Under the pieces are notes generated by a model. The model was given only the letters and a program-made list of their open reading frames with translations, did not search any database and had not been told where the DNA came from. A stretch of 57,617 nucleotides of DNA, taken from the NCBI GenBank assembly GCA_004020875.1, contig SAPZ01000033.1:1-57617 (forward strand). Direction: 5' to 3'. The first letter of the stretch is position 1; every line of letters begins with the position of its first letter. Shown here piece by piece: positions 14,320 to 22,329 of this stretch. A program made the translations under genes and the position numbers. Source of the stretch: Mesorhizobium sp. (lineage in GTDB: Bacteria; Pseudomonadota; Alphaproteobacteria; Rhizobiales; Rhizobiaceae).

Positions 14320-15258
14320 ATGAAACACCTGCTGATCACAAGCATGATCGCGCTCAGTGTGAGTTGCGGCGCCGCGATGGCGCAAACCCAATCCGCGCAG
14401 CCAAGCGGCGGCGACAACAATTGCGCGGCCGGCACGGCCGATTGCCAGAAAGGCGGCAAGGCAGGCGGGCAGGCCCAGGGCGAGACCAAATCGAAAACCG
14501 AAATGAACGCCCAGGGCAAGGCCGGCGCCAACACGCAGGAGCAGGCCCAGGGCAAGGCCAAGATGAAGACAGATGAGCAGGCCCAGGGTCAGGCCGGCAC
14601 CAAGACCGACCAGAACGCCCAGGACAACACGCAGCTCAAGAAGAAGCAGCAGGCCCAGGGCAAGGCCGGCACGAACACCGAGCAGAACGCTCAGGGCGGC
14701 ACCACCAAGATGCAGACGGAACAGAACGCCCAGGGCAAGACCGGCACCAGCACCGAGCAGAATGCCCAGGACAACACCACGCTGAAGAAGAAACAGCAGG
14801 CTCAGGGCAAGACCGGCACCACCACCGAGCAGAACGCTCAGAGCGGCGCCACGAAGACGCAGACCGAGCAGAATGCCCAGGGCGGCACCACCAAGATGCA
14901 GACCCAGCAGAACGCTCAGACCAACACCGGCACCAAGACCGAGCAGAATGCCCAGGGCAACACCAATGTCGAGACCGACCAGAACAAGACGGCCTCGATC
15001 AACAACGTGACGGTCGAGCAGAGGACGCAGATCACGCAGGTCATTCATGAAACCCATGTCGAGCCGGTTCGCGACGTCAACTTCGACATTTCAGTCGGCG
15101 TCGAGGTGCCGCGGCACAAGATCCGCCTGCACCGCCTGCCGGCTCGCATCGTCAAGATCGTGCCTGCCTATGAATCCTACGAGTATTTCGTGCTGGCCGA
15201 TGGACGCATCGTCATTGTCGACCCCGACACTTACAAGATCGTCGTGATCCTGAGCTGA
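14320..15258 (+). CDS. Exported protein with Gln/Asn-rich repeats and C-terminal DUF1236
   Basis: A 312-residue protein from ATG 14320 (GAGGAGAA upstream). A signal peptide (LLITSMIALSVSCGAAMAQ) is followed by about 190 residues of degenerate repeats around QNAQGKTGTxTE, some with an inserted LKKKQQAQ block. The last 80 residues are a DUF1236 domain (RLPARIVKIVPAYESYEYFV, GRIVIVDPDTYKIVVI). The repeats are low-complexity, hydrophilic and probably extended, placing the domain away from the N-terminus. DNA repeats of this kind can change length by slippage. It shares its domain with the two small neighbours and has an EcfG-type promoter. A strong terminator follows. Confidence 0.85.
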   Translation: MKHLLITSMIALSVSCGAAMAQTQSAQPSGGDNNCAAGTADCQKGGKAGGQAQGETKSKTEMNAQGKAGANTQEQAQGKAKMKTDEQAQGQAGTKTDQNAQDNTQLKKKQQAQGKAGTNTEQNAQGGTTKMQTEQNAQGKTGTSTEQNAQDNTTLKKKQQAQGKTGTTTEQNAQSGATKTQTEQNAQGGTTKMQTQQNAQTNTGTKTEQNAQGNTNVETDQNKTASINNVTVEQRTQITQVIHETHVEPVRDVNFDISVGVEVPRHKIRLHRLPARIVKIVPAYESYEYFVLADGRIVIVDPDTYKIVVILS

Positions 15259-15282
15259 CAAGGACAGCATGAAGACAAAAAA

Positions 15283-15307
15283 GGCCCGCCTCGGCGGGTC
15301 TTTTTTT
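15283..15307 (+). terminator. Rho-independent terminator
   Basis: CCCGCC (15285-15290) pairs with GGCGGG (15293-15298), extended by an outer G-C pair, and is followed by seven T. It closes the DUF1236 repeat gene. Confidence 0.9.
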
Positions 15308-15526
15308 GGTCCGGCCGTCGTTGCCCGTACAAGTATCGCCGCCCGTCGTCGACGCGGTCCATAAGGCGCTGCTTGAATGCCGCCGGCCATGGAACGATCC
15401 GGCGCAATTGCCGGTTGTTACAAGGAAGTCCTGCATCCTTGGTCCCTGTCGGTGCGGACGATGGTGCGGCCGGGCCGCGGGCAGATTGTTCAAGCTTGCG
15501 GTCCCCCCGGAAAAGGTGCAAGGGTC

Positions 15527-15892
15527 ATGACGGGTAGAGATATGGGCGAGATCGTCGACGACTGGACATGGTCGCGGCGCTCGGTTGGGCAAATGTATTT
15601 TCCGCAGTTTCTTGTGGGAATGGCGGCGACGCTTCTGGTGATCCTCGGCTGGACATTCATGTCCACGGGATCGATGTGGGCGGCATTGGGCTGGACGGTC
15701 CTTGCCGCGGTTATTCTGCAGGCCGGCTACTTCGCGGCGGTGCTGTGGCTGGTGCATGGCGAGGCACGCGTGACCGACGAGGCCAAGTCGAGCGACGGCG
15801 CCGCCTCGCCCGCCAAATTGCCTGGCCCGTTCGAGCGCGATGGCATCATCCGCGCTCTCATCTCGCTGCTGTTTCCGAAGCTTCTGCCTTAA
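15527..15892 (+). CDS. ExoX/SyrA-like small membrane protein (exopolysaccharide repressor family)
   Basis: A 121-residue protein with two membrane helices (FLVGMAATLLVILGWTFMST, GWTVLAAVILQAGYFAAVLW). The start of the core (MYFPQFLVGM), the TGS turn and VILQAGYF match the rhizobial ExoX/SyrA family that lowers exopolysaccharide synthesis post-translationally. Family members often begin at the equivalent of MYFPQ, which here would be ATG 15593 (99 residues). ATG 15542 is also possible; ribosome binding signals are weak for all three. A cytoplasmic C-terminal tail of about 45 residues follows the helices. Confidence 0.6.
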   Translation: MTGRDMGEIVDDWTWSRRSVGQMYFPQFLVGMAATLLVILGWTFMSTGSMWAALGWTVLAAVILQAGYFAAVLWLVHGEARVTDEAKSSDGAASPAKLPGPFERDGIIRALISLLFPKLLP

Positions 15893-16144
15893 CCGGCGTA
15901 GCCTTCTCGCGAAGGGCCGGCCAATCGCCTTTCCCGGAAACCGGCTGCAATCCGTTCCGCCCGACACACTGCACGCCTCCGTTCGAGCGCGGCGAGCCGG
16001 GCTAGCCCCGCGTTATGCTTCCGAAGCGCGATCAGTTTGGTATTGTCGACAGCGCCCGTCTGCAACAACGCTCACGGCCGGCTTGTCGTGCTCCTGGTTG
16101 GAGGCCCCAGCCCGTCCAGGCCGAAGCCCCCTGCTCGACCCAGG

Positions 16145-16552
16145 CTAGCGTGCCGCGGCTGGTGAGGCGGAGCGCACCGTCTCCGACGACGAGAAGACGA
16201 CCAAGCCAAAAACCAGCACTGCGGCTGCGACGATCAGCGAGCCTATCGCCACCACCGGCTCGATCTCCGGATGGCCTGCCGCCAGCATCCAGTAGAGCGC
16301 CGGCAGCATGATCACGATGCCGATCGTATAGAGGCCGTAATGGATCATGGCGATGCGGCGCTCGGCCTTGGCGGGGTTGAGCGCATAATAGCCGCCGAAG
16401 ATGGCGCTGGTGACCCAGCCAAGAAGATTGATGTGGGCATGCGCCGGGAAGGCGCTGTGATCGCCCGAAATCGCCATCCGCAGCCCGGCGGCGATGCCCA
16501 GGATGAGAAAGATGATAGCTGTCTTGAAGAAGAGTTCCGATACGCGTGGCAT
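16145..16552 (-). CDS. Small four-helix membrane protein, cytochrome oxidase subunit I-like
   Basis: A 135-residue protein from ATG 16552, preceded by GGGAGGGA. Four hydrophobic helices are visible. The motif FPAHAHINLLGWVTSAIFGG resembles the first heme-ligand helix of heme-copper oxidase subunit I, but at 135 residues it is far too short to be an oxidase. Such proteins are usually annotated as cytochrome c oxidase subunit I-like or hypothetical. The His pair could bind heme or metal. It is monocistronic. Confidence 0.7.
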   Translation of the reverse strand: MPRVSELFFKTAIIFLILGIAAGLRMAISGDHSAFPAHAHINLLGWVTSAIFGGYYALNPAKAERRIAMIHYGLYTIGIVIMLPALYWMLAAGHPEIEPVVAIGSLIVAAAVLVFGLVVFSSSETVRSASPAAAR

Positions 16553-16650
16553 TTCTGTTGTCCCTCCCAATGCCTCTGTGGACCCGACTCTGTGAAGTCT
16601 ATATCCAGCAAGCCATATTAGCCATGGCTTAGCCATGGCGCACCTTAAAG

Positions 16651-16697
16651 CATGTCTCCCGAAAGTGGGAACCGGTTTCGGGATAAGGACATGCGTA
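16651..16697. repeat. Rhizobial intergenic repeat (RIME-like)
   Basis: The segment opens with GCATGTCTCCCGAAAGTGGG and ends with GATAAGGACATGCG, with CCGGTTTCGGG between. This is the layout of a dispersed palindromic repeat frequent in Rhizobiales intergenic regions. Confidence 0.6.
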
Positions 16698-16770
16698 AAA
16701 CCGAATCCGTAGGATCGCGACGCGCTTTAGGTCGGGGAAGCCTTCGGGCGAAAGCCGGGAGGCTGCCTCG

Positions 16771-16855
16771 AAAAAAGGGCTCGCCTCTTTCGAGGCGAGC
16801 CAAGAGGGGAGCCGGGCTTGAGGTCGGCCCCCATCCAGGTTGCCACCTGAATTCA
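16771..16855 (-). ncRNA. Putative small RNA, copy 1
   Basis: Read on the minus strand from 16855: TGAATTCAGGTGGCAACCTG, then a GGGGGCCG/CGGCTCCCC stem, then a perfect 10-bp hairpin GGCTCGCCTC-GAAA-GAGGCGAGCC (16801-16778) followed by six T. This is the form of a short RNA ending in an intrinsic terminator, yet no leftward gene lies upstream. The first 65 bases align with 18049-18116 on the other strand. Promoter and 5' end are not defined. Confidence 0.45.
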
Positions 16856-16868
16856 GACCGCGCCAACC

Positions 16869-16925
16869 TAGAGCAATTCCAGGAAAAGTGTGAGCGGTTT
16901 TCTGCCCGGAGGGTTGTTCCGGGAG
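16869..16925. repeat. Second RIME-like repeat
   Basis: The core GAGCAATTCCAGGAAAAGTG, then GAGCGGTTTTC and CCGGAGGGTTGTTCCGG, resembles a repeat type common in rhizobial genomes. It directly abuts the 5' side of the sRNA-like element on the minus strand and may supply or disrupt its promoter. Confidence 0.5.
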
Positions 16926-17041
16926 GAACAGCTTTGCACATGGCTGATGTCGAACCCCCTCCCGCGCCTTGCATATGTGCAGCATTTGGGCAATGCTTGG
17001 GGTCGGGGGAGTGGTTTCCGTAATTGCGGAAGCACGATTAC

Positions 17042-17584
17042 ATGTTCATTGACTACTACGAAATTCTGGAAATAAGCCCGAAGGCCAATTCTGAGACAAT
17101 CGAGCGGATTTTCCGTTATTTTGCTATGCGCTATCATCCCGATAATCGGGAAACAGGCAATGAATCGCGCTTCAGCGAGATCGTCGAGGCCCACAATACG
17201 CTGCGGGATCCAGTCAAGCGGGCCCAGTACGATATCCTCTACCGCGAGCATCTGGGCCTTCGCCACGAACTCACGGATGGCGCGCGCGACGGCGGCGGCA
17301 TGGACAGGGATGCCGCCATCCAGGCCAATTTGCTGTCGCTTCTCTATGTGAGGCGCCGACGCGACGTCAACAATCCAGGCATCGGAGACGACGAACTCGA
17401 ACGCCTGTCGGGCTGTCCGCGCGAGCACCTTGAATTCCACCTTTGGTACCTCAAGGCGAAGGGCTTCATCGGCAGGACAGAGAACGGAACGTTCGCCATC
17501 ACGGTCGAGGGCATCGACCACGCCGGGAGCAAGCAGGGCCGCGGCCGCCCGGACGCCACCCGCCTGCTCGATCACGCGGATTAG
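17042..17584 (+). CDS. J-domain (DnaJ-like) protein
   Basis: A 180-residue protein. Residues 3-68 are a J domain with the invariant HPD at 32-34 (RYHPDN) and the helix IV pattern (VKRAQYD). Such domains stimulate DnaK ATPase activity. Residues about 95-160 look like a small winged helix (GDDELERLSGCPREHLEFHL, KAKGFIGRTENGTFAITVEG), so the protein may couple a chaperone to a DNA- or protein-binding module. No Gly/Phe or zinc-finger region is present, so it is not DnaJ itself. ATG 17042 starts right at the domain; TTG 17024 would add six residues. Confidence 0.8.
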   Translation: MFIDYYEILEISPKANSETIERIFRYFAMRYHPDNRETGNESRFSEIVEAHNTLRDPVKRAQYDILYREHLGLRHELTDGARDGGGMDRDAAIQANLLSLLYVRRRRDVNNPGIGDDELERLSGCPREHLEFHLWYLKAKGFIGRTENGTFAITVEGIDHAGSKQGRGRPDATRLLDHAD

Positions 17585-17598
17585 CTCGAAAATCGAAA

Positions 17599-17633
17599 GC
17601 CCGCCGACTGGGTTTTGAACCAGTGGCGGGCTC
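17599..17633. terminator. Strong hairpin after the J-domain gene
   Basis: AGCCCGCCGACTGG pairs with CCAGTGGCGGGCT (one bulged base) around a short loop. The T-tract is better on the minus strand (TTCGATTTTC) than on the plus strand. Confidence 0.55.
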
Positions 17634-17803
17634 GATGAAGGAACAGCTACATCCCTGAGGAATCGACTGCCGTCTTCTCAACTCCCCATATCTGGGCTCG
17701 GGTCGCCGGGGGCGGTGTCTAAGCCATGCGCCATGGCGGGCAAGAACAAGGAGTCCCATTTACACTGGCGCTGTGCTTCACCGGAAACAAGATGACTGAG
17801 GTC

Positions 17804-17851
17804 CGACGCCCTGACGCATTGGGCCGGGGTGCCCAATGCGCCAGAGCGTCG
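17804..17851. repeat. Long imperfect palindrome, 21-bp arms
   Basis: Arms 17804-17824 (starts CGACGCCCTGACG, ends GCATTGGGC) and 17831-17851 (starts GCCCAATGCG, ends AGAGCGTCG) pair with two mismatches around a 6-base loop. No gene explains it. It could be a REP- or MITE-like element. Confidence 0.65.
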
Positions 17852-18016
17852 AGGATGAAATGCGAGCACGCCACCCAAAACCCTCATGCAATCCTGCGCG
17901 GCCGGCCGCCCGACGTCGAAAGTTGTTGCCCGCCATTCAGGTTGAGGATAGATGTATCGGAATACGATACTTTTTGAGGCGTCGAGTGAGTGACGCCCGA
18001 ACGTCGCGCCCTTGCC

Positions 18017-18116
18017 CTTTCATCCTCCAAGAAAGCACCGGCCGTTCGTGAATCCAGGTGGCAACCTGTAGCGGGAGCCGACACCCAGCAATGCGGCTCC
18101 CGCTTTGGCTCGCCTC
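18017..18116 (+). ncRNA. Putative small RNA, copy 2
   Basis: Three stem-loops follow each other. CTTTC-ATCCTCCAA-GAAAG (18017-18035) exposes CCTCC, complementary to a Shine-Dalgarno. CAGGT-GGCA-ACCTG is next. GCGGGAGCC and GGCTCCCGC (ending about 18103) then precede a short T run. Bases 18049-18116 match the element at 16855-16778, including CAGGTGGCAACCTG, CGGCTCCC and TTGGCTCGCCTC. The anti-Shine-Dalgarno loop recalls rhizobial trans-acting sRNAs. No promoter was identified with confidence. Confidence 0.5.
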
Positions 18117-18170
18117 CCCCGGGGGCGCAGCTCCTTTTCCGCGAGCGCGAAGCGCTGCCGCCGAAATGCT

Positions 18171-18207
18171 AAAAAACCGCCGGGCGAGGCCCGGCGGTTT
18201 TCTGGTT
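18171..18207 (-). terminator. Bidirectional rho-independent terminator
   Basis: AACCGCCGGGC and GCCCGGCGGTT form 11-bp arms around GAG. The minus strand continues into six T and the plus strand into four. It closes the leftward Gly/Asn-rich gene. Confidence 0.9.
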
Positions 18208-18232
18208 CACCCTCTGCTCGGTTCGACCGGCC

Positions 18233-19018
18233 TTATGGGGTTGTCGTGGCCGCGGCCATGGCGTCGATCTTGCCCGCCAGCGTGTCCTTGGCCCAGGCGG
18301 TGACGTCGGCGTCGACCGGCTTGTTGGCCATGTCGGTGAGGGCCGCGTCCAGCGAGGCATCGGTGGGCGCCGGGTTGGCGGCAACCGCGGCCTGCGCGTC
18401 GGTGACTGCCTGCGTGTCGGCGGTGATTGCCGCATTCTGAGCGTCGATCTGGCTCTGAACATCGGCGATCTGCGCATCGAGGGCCGCCTGCTGTTCTGGC
18501 GTGAAGCCCGTCGTGTCAGTCGCGTTGAGATCGGCGAGCTGCTGGGTAAGACTGGCGAGCTTGCTCTGGTCGGCCGCCAGTTGCGCGTTCGCCGCGTCGA
18601 GCTTGGCCTGCGCGTTCTTGGCCGCCGCTGCCTGCGTCACGTAGGCCTGTATGCTGGCGAACTTCTTGCTCTTGGAATTCATGTAGGCGTTGATGTTGCG
18701 CTGCAAGGAATTCAGCCGACCGAGCTTGGCGTGAATGTTCTTCCCACTTGGCGTGGAAGCGGTCGTGGTGGTGTCGGTCGAGCTATCGTCCGAGCTGTCG
18801 TCGGTGCCCTTGTTCTGGCCCGGGGCCGAGGCCGACTTGCCATGTGTTGCGCCGCTGTTGCCGTTGCCGCCGGCATTACCGTTTCCGTTGCCGCCGTTGC
18901 CGCTGTTACCATGGCCGCCGCCGTTGCCGCCGCCATTGCCGTTGCCGCCGGCAAGCGCCGGAGCAGCCGCGAGCGCCAGGATGGCAAGGGATGCCAGGAG
19001 TGTTTTTCGCAAAGTCAT
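18233..19018 (-). CDS. Exported Gly/Asn-rich coiled-coil protein
   Basis: A 261-residue protein from ATG 19018. A signal peptide (LLASLAILALAAAPALA) is followed by a Gly/Asn tract of about 35 residues (GGNGNGGGNGGGHGNSG). A Ser/Thr/Asp linker comes next, then a long Ala/Gln/Asp-rich helical stretch with heptad-like spacing (LAADQSKLASLTQQLADLNA, ALDAQIADVQSQIDAQNAAI). It is therefore probably an extracytoplasmic, extended protein. No enzymatic motif is seen. Monocistronic, with a strong terminator. The family is not recognised. Confidence 0.75.
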   Translation of the reverse strand: MTLRKTLLASLAILALAAAPALAGGNGNGGGNGGGHGNSGNGGNGNGNAGGNGNSGATHGKSASAPGQNKGTDDSSDDSSTDTTTTASTPSGKNIHAKLGRLNSLQRNINAYMNSKSKKFASIQAYVTQAAAAKNAQAKLDAANAQLAADQSKLASLTQQLADLNATDTTGFTPEQQAALDAQIADVQSQIDAQNAAITADTQAVTDAQAAVAANPAPTDASLDAALTDMANKPVDADVTAWAKDTLAGKIDAMAAATTTP

Positions 19019-19317
19019 TGTCCTTCTCCGCAGATGAATCGTTACCTTGGCCCAACCGCTAGGCAGCGTCTTATGAGAATTTCCTAACGGCGTCGGATAA
19101 ACTTTAAGCAACTGCGGTCGCGAACTGAGAGCATTGCGCGACTTGCCACATAATTTTCGTGAGAAATCCCTCTAAGCCATTGAAAACAATATCGAAAACA
19201 AAGGGCCGAGCACCCTTGGGCCCATTGGAAAAATGAGTGCCCTTGTCCAGCCGGACCATGGTCCCAAACATTTCTCCAAGTCATCGAAAGCCGCTCAGAC
19301 CCCTGCGCATTGGCGTC

Positions 19318-19342
19318 GGAACACTTGTGCACCGGCGGGGTT
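19318..19342 (+). promoter_or_regulatory. EcfG-type promoter
   Basis: GGAAC (19318-19322), 16 bases, GGTT (19339-19342). It lies 40 bases ahead of the small exported protein gene. The rest of the gap 19019-19317 shows no gene. Confidence 0.55.
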
Positions 19343-19381
19343 GAACAACCGAAGGGATACTAGCCGAAAGGACCAAATCTC

Positions 19382-19669
19382 ATGAAACCGATACTTCTTG
19401 CCGCCGCCCTGCTTGCCCTGTCCGGCGGTCTGGCGACGGCGCAGTCGGGCACATCGTCTGGTTCTTCATCGACGTCCACGACGACGATGCCCAGCAGCCG
19501 GGACACGGACCAGACCAAGACGAACTCGACCAACCCGAATTCGGCGAAGGATTGCGCGCCTGGACAACAGACGACCGGCACCGCGAAGCAAGCCGCCCCT
19601 GGCCAGCAGGACACGAGCGCCAAATCGAACGCACCCGGCCAGATGAAAACGACAGCCCAGGGCTGCTAG
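19382..19669 (+). CDS. Small exported Ser/Thr/Gln-rich protein
   Basis: A 95-residue protein from ATG 19382 (AAAGGA upstream). A signal peptide (LLAAALLALSGGLATAQ) is followed by a low-complexity hydrophilic chain (SGTSSGSSSTSTTTMPSS) with repeated APGQ units and a C-terminal Cys. Two Cys (KDCAPGQ and the last residue) could form a disulfide. Composition and promoter type recall the DUF1236 repeat protein at 14320, but no domain is present. Confidence 0.65.
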   Translation: MKPILLAAALLALSGGLATAQSGTSSGSSSTSTTTMPSSRDTDQTKTNSTNPNSAKDCAPGQQTTGTAKQAAPGQQDTSAKSNAPGQMKTTAQGC

Positions 19670-19684
19670 GACCTCGGAGCTCCA

Positions 19685-19734
19685 CTGAAACGGCGAGCCG
19701 CCCGCCAGCCTCGTCGGACCGGCGGCCGTTTCAG
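19685..19734. terminator. Hairpin between convergent genes
   Basis: CTGAAACGG and CCGTTTCAG with an inner CCGCC/GGCGG pairing form a stem between two convergent genes. Its right arm overlaps the stop codon of the leftward gene at 19731. Confidence 0.6.
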
Positions 19735-20018
19735 GCGCTTTCAACGTCGCCGGCGGCCGCGGCGGAAGAGCTATTCGACGCCTGACCTCCGTCTGCCGGG
19801 CCGGCCGGGGAAAGCACGGTAAGATCCATGCGGGCGATGCGGGACGCGGCCTTTCCCTGCGCGTTCGAATCGTCGGCATCCGTATCGGAAACGGAGACCT
19901 TTGCCAGGTGGCCGATGCTTTCCGCGCTCTTGCCCGGGAAGGTTTCCCACGGTCCCTGAGGTTTGCTCGAATGATGCACGATGCCAGCACCATGCTGGCT
20001 TCCGACGGGAGAGGTCAT
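19731..20018 (-). CDS. Small hypothetical protein
   Basis: A 95-residue soluble protein from ATG 20018, with AGGAG seven bases upstream. It is hydrophilic, with SGDxDADDSNAQGK-like acidic stretches and a Ser/Ala-rich end. No signal peptide and no recognised domain. Convergent with the exported protein at 19382. Confidence 0.5.
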   Translation of the reverse strand: MTSPVGSQHGAGIVHHSSKPQGPWETFPGKSAESIGHLAKVSVSDTDADDSNAQGKAASRIARMDLTVLSPAGPADGGQASNSSSAAAAGDVESA

Positions 20019-20199
20019 GGCTGCGCTCCTGATAGGATGACAGCAAATCCCTAGCATTCGTGGCTGGCGCCAGCCTTGCGAGCTTTAGAGATTGCTAAGA
20101 TGGTGCGCCGACCGCCGGAGCGAATGGGAGGGCACGCATGCTCCCCGGCTCTTCACCCTCGCGGCGAGGGGTTTTCATGTGCGGTTTGCCCGCACCCTT

Positions 20200-20643
20200 C
20201 TAGCCGCCGACCAGCGGCACGGTCACGGACGTCGTGTAGTTGATCGGATAGTCGCTGAAATACGGGAAGTTGATGACGAAGGCGTAGCTGGCATTGACAT
20301 GGGCCATGCGGAAGCCGCCGCTCGCCGGATCGGTGACGATGGTGACGTTCACATTCTGCAGGCCAAGCGCCTGCAGCTTCTGCGTGGCGACCGCCTGGAC
20401 GTCGGCCTGCGTCAGCGTGTTGTTGAGCTGCAACGAGCGCGCTGAGGCCTCCAGCGCATAGCGCACGCTGGAGGTGGTGTTCATCGACCAGCCGAAGGCG
20501 AAGATTCCGAACAAGAGCATGATCAGGACAGGCGCGACCAGGGCGAATTCAATGGCGCTTCCGCCCGACAGGTTGCCGGCAAATGCCCAGGGCAGCCGGG
20601 TCCACCCGCCGCGCGCCTTTCCTGGACCTGCCCTAGCGGACAC
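20200..20643 (-). CDS. TadE-like pilus assembly protein, copy 1
   Basis: A 147-residue protein. A short basic N-terminus is followed by GGSAIEFALVAPVLIMLLFG, the TadE signature: Glu just inside a single membrane helix, as in prepilin-like pseudopilins. The GTG at 20643 overlaps the end of the upstream TadE-like gene and has CAGGTGG before it. Longer readings run through that neighbour. It is last in a three-gene leftward operon with a TadG-like protein. Tad proteins build Flp pili; the secretion ATPase genes are not in this window. Confidence 0.8.
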   Translation of the reverse strand: MSARAGPGKARGGWTRLPWAFAGNLSGGSAIEFALVAPVLIMLLFGIFAFGWSMNTTSSVRYALEASARSLQLNNTLTQADVQAVATQKLQALGLQNVNVTIVTDPASGGFRMAHVNASYAFVINFPYFSDYPINYTTSVTVPLVGG

Positions 20644-21082
20644 GGACCACCTGCAAATGACCGAGCGTGGTGTTGTCCGGGTAAGGGCCGAAGGTGAAGG
20701 GCGGAGTCCAGGTGCCAGTCGCCTGGATTTGAACATAGACAGACGGCGCTTTCGGGCCGCTGCACAGGGTTGAGGCATCGACGACGGTCGTTCCGCATTG
20801 GTAGATGCGGCTGATGACGACCTGGGCATCGGGAGGCTTGTTCTCCCAGCTCGCCAGCGCGGCGGCCTGGATCGCCGTGTCATCGGAGGATCCGGCCATC
20901 ACGAGGTTGGCGGCCGTCTTAACGCCGGCGCGCATCGACATCGAACTGGTGACATAGGACCAGCCATCCAGGGTACCAAGCAACGCCGCGCACAGGACTG
21001 GCAAGACCAGGGCGAGCTCCACCGCCGCGATGCCCGTCTCATCGCGAATGGACTGGATCAATCGACGGACCGGGGATCTCAC
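20633..21082 (-). CDS. TadE-like pilus assembly protein, copy 2
   Basis: A 149-residue protein with DETGIAAVELALVLPVLCAA near the N-terminus, again the TadE pattern with Glu at the membrane entrance. The GTG at 21082 overlaps the stop of the TadG-like gene by 4 bases, which decides the start. Two Cys (IYQCGTTVVDASTLC) lie in the extracytoplasmic part and could pair. Cotranscribed between tadG-like and the second tadE-like gene. Confidence 0.8.
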   Translation of the reverse strand: MRSPVRRLIQSIRDETGIAAVELALVLPVLCAALLGTLDGWSYVTSSMSMRAGVKTAANLVMAGSSDDTAIQAAALASWENKPPDAQVVISRIYQCGTTVVDASTLCSGPKAPSVYVQIQATGTWTPPFTFGPYPDNTTLGHLQVVRVR

Positions 21083-22329
21083 TCGACGACCGCAACCGCC
21101 TGGGCGGCCGGGATGTCCTTCATCCCGAGGCTCGAGCAGTCCTGGTTGATGGTCGAGTTGCCCGACCACTGGATGGTATCGGCGACGACCTGCGTGCAGC
21201 CGTTCACACCTGAGAAATTGCCGAGATAATTGACCTGCTGCTTCGGAAAATAGATGGCGCCGGTCAACAGCGAGGTCGCGGTGCCGTTGAAGGTGCTCTG
21301 CGCCGCGGTGCCCGTCCTGTCGCCGTAGAACAGCACGCCGGAATAGGTGCCCGAGGTCGGAGCGCTCAGCGTCACGGTGGCGTTCCCGTTCATGCTGACG
21401 GTGTTACTGCCGGCCATGAAGATGGTTACGCCGCTGCCCTGGATAACCGCGCCCGCGTTGATCTTCAAATTGCCCTGGACGACATAGACGCCGGGAGAAA
21501 GCGTGACATTGCCGTTGAGGTTCATGCCACTGCAGTAGGTTCCGGGCTGGATTGTTTGCGTCGACTTGCCACTGTTGATGTTCTGGCAGGGATTGCTGGC
21601 CGCAGGCGCCGGCAGGCTCGCGAACGGGTCTGAAGCGGGCAGAGCCTGGGTAATCGGCGACTTGCAGACCGTGGTCACCGGATTGCTCAATGAAACGCCG
21701 CCGGCAGTAATCAGGCAATCGGTCTGCAGCCCTGCCGAGCCCTGCACCTTGATGGCGTCGCTGGCGATCGAATTCGCCATGACCGAACAGCCGTTGAGCT
21801 TCACACTTGTGCTGCCGGAGAAGAGCATCGCCTGCGAGGCCGACGGATTGAGAGCCAAGTCGCAGGCCTTTGAAGCGTCGGTGATCAACGCCACCGCTCT
21901 GGCCCGCTCCGGCACCTTTGTCTGGGTGAAGATCGAGGTGAACAACCGATCCAGGTTCTGGTTGAGGATCACCTCCACCGCCTTCTTGGCCGTGTTCGGT
22001 CCCGAAGTGGGCGGCGTGTTGACGACAATGGTGCCGCCGCCCAGTCCGTTCGAGGCGGCCGATGTCGTGGCGGCGGCGGTGATGGCGGCCGTGTCGGACC
22101 CCTGGACCTTTTCCAGCGCGCCGGCATAGGCGGCCGCATCCGCGATCGCCTGCAACTTCAGGCTCGAATAGTACCAGTAGGATGTCTCGACACCCAGCCC
22201 CGCCCCGCCGACGACGACCGGCAAGGTAAGCGCGAAGATGGTCGCGACATTGCCCCCCCTGCCTTCGCAAAAGCGCCGAGCGGCGAGCCGAGAAAAAAAA
22301 TGTCTGAAGAATGAACCTGAAAAGGCCAT
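21079..22329 (-). CDS. TadG-like Flp pilus-associated protein
   Basis: A 416-residue protein from ATG 22329 (GTG 22341 also possible; both lack a clear ribosome site). Residues about 20-60 form the TadG N-terminal membrane helix (GGNVATIFALTLPVVVGGAG, then DAAAYAGAL). The remainder is a beta-rich Asn/Ser/Thr/Gly region with a repeated strand pattern (VTLSPGVYVVQGNLKINAGA) and several Cys, resembling a beta-helix. No VWA metal site was seen. It heads the operon with the two TadE-like genes and is a paralogue of the divergent gene at 22610. Confidence 0.78.
   Translation of the reverse strand: MAFSGSFFRHFFSRLAARRFCEGRGGNVATIFALTLPVVVGGAGLGVETSYWYYSSLKLQAIADAAAYAGALEKVQGSDTAAITAAATTSAASNGLGGGTIVVNTPPTSGPNTAKKAVEVILNQNLDRLFTSIFTQTKVPERARAVALITDASKACDLALNPSASQAMLFSGSTSVKLNGCSVMANSIASDAIKVQGSAGLQTDCLITAGGVSLSNPVTTVCKSPITQALPASDPFASLPAPAASNPCQNINSGKSTQTIQPGTYCSGMNLNGNVTLSPGVYVVQGNLKINAGAVIQGSGVTIFMAGSNTVSMNGNATVTLSAPTSGTYSGVLFYGDRTGTAAQSTFNGTATSLLTGAIYFPKQQVNYLGNFSGVNGCTQVVADTIQWSGNSTINQDCSSLGMKDIPAAQAVAVVE

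Noticed and set aside
14500..14990. Tandem GAGCAGAACGCC-like repeats as a possible CRISPR or satellite
   Set aside because: In-frame protein repeats within an exported protein; unit length varies and there are no unique spacers.
15391..15416. GGAAC-N17-GGTT as an EcfG promoter for the ExoX-like gene
   Set aside because: Spacing and second element are off consensus and it is about 110 bases from the start; too weak to call.
17726..17977. Plus-strand reading of 83 codons as a small gene
   Set aside because: It runs across the long palindrome at 17804-17851, has no clear ribosome site and no domain.
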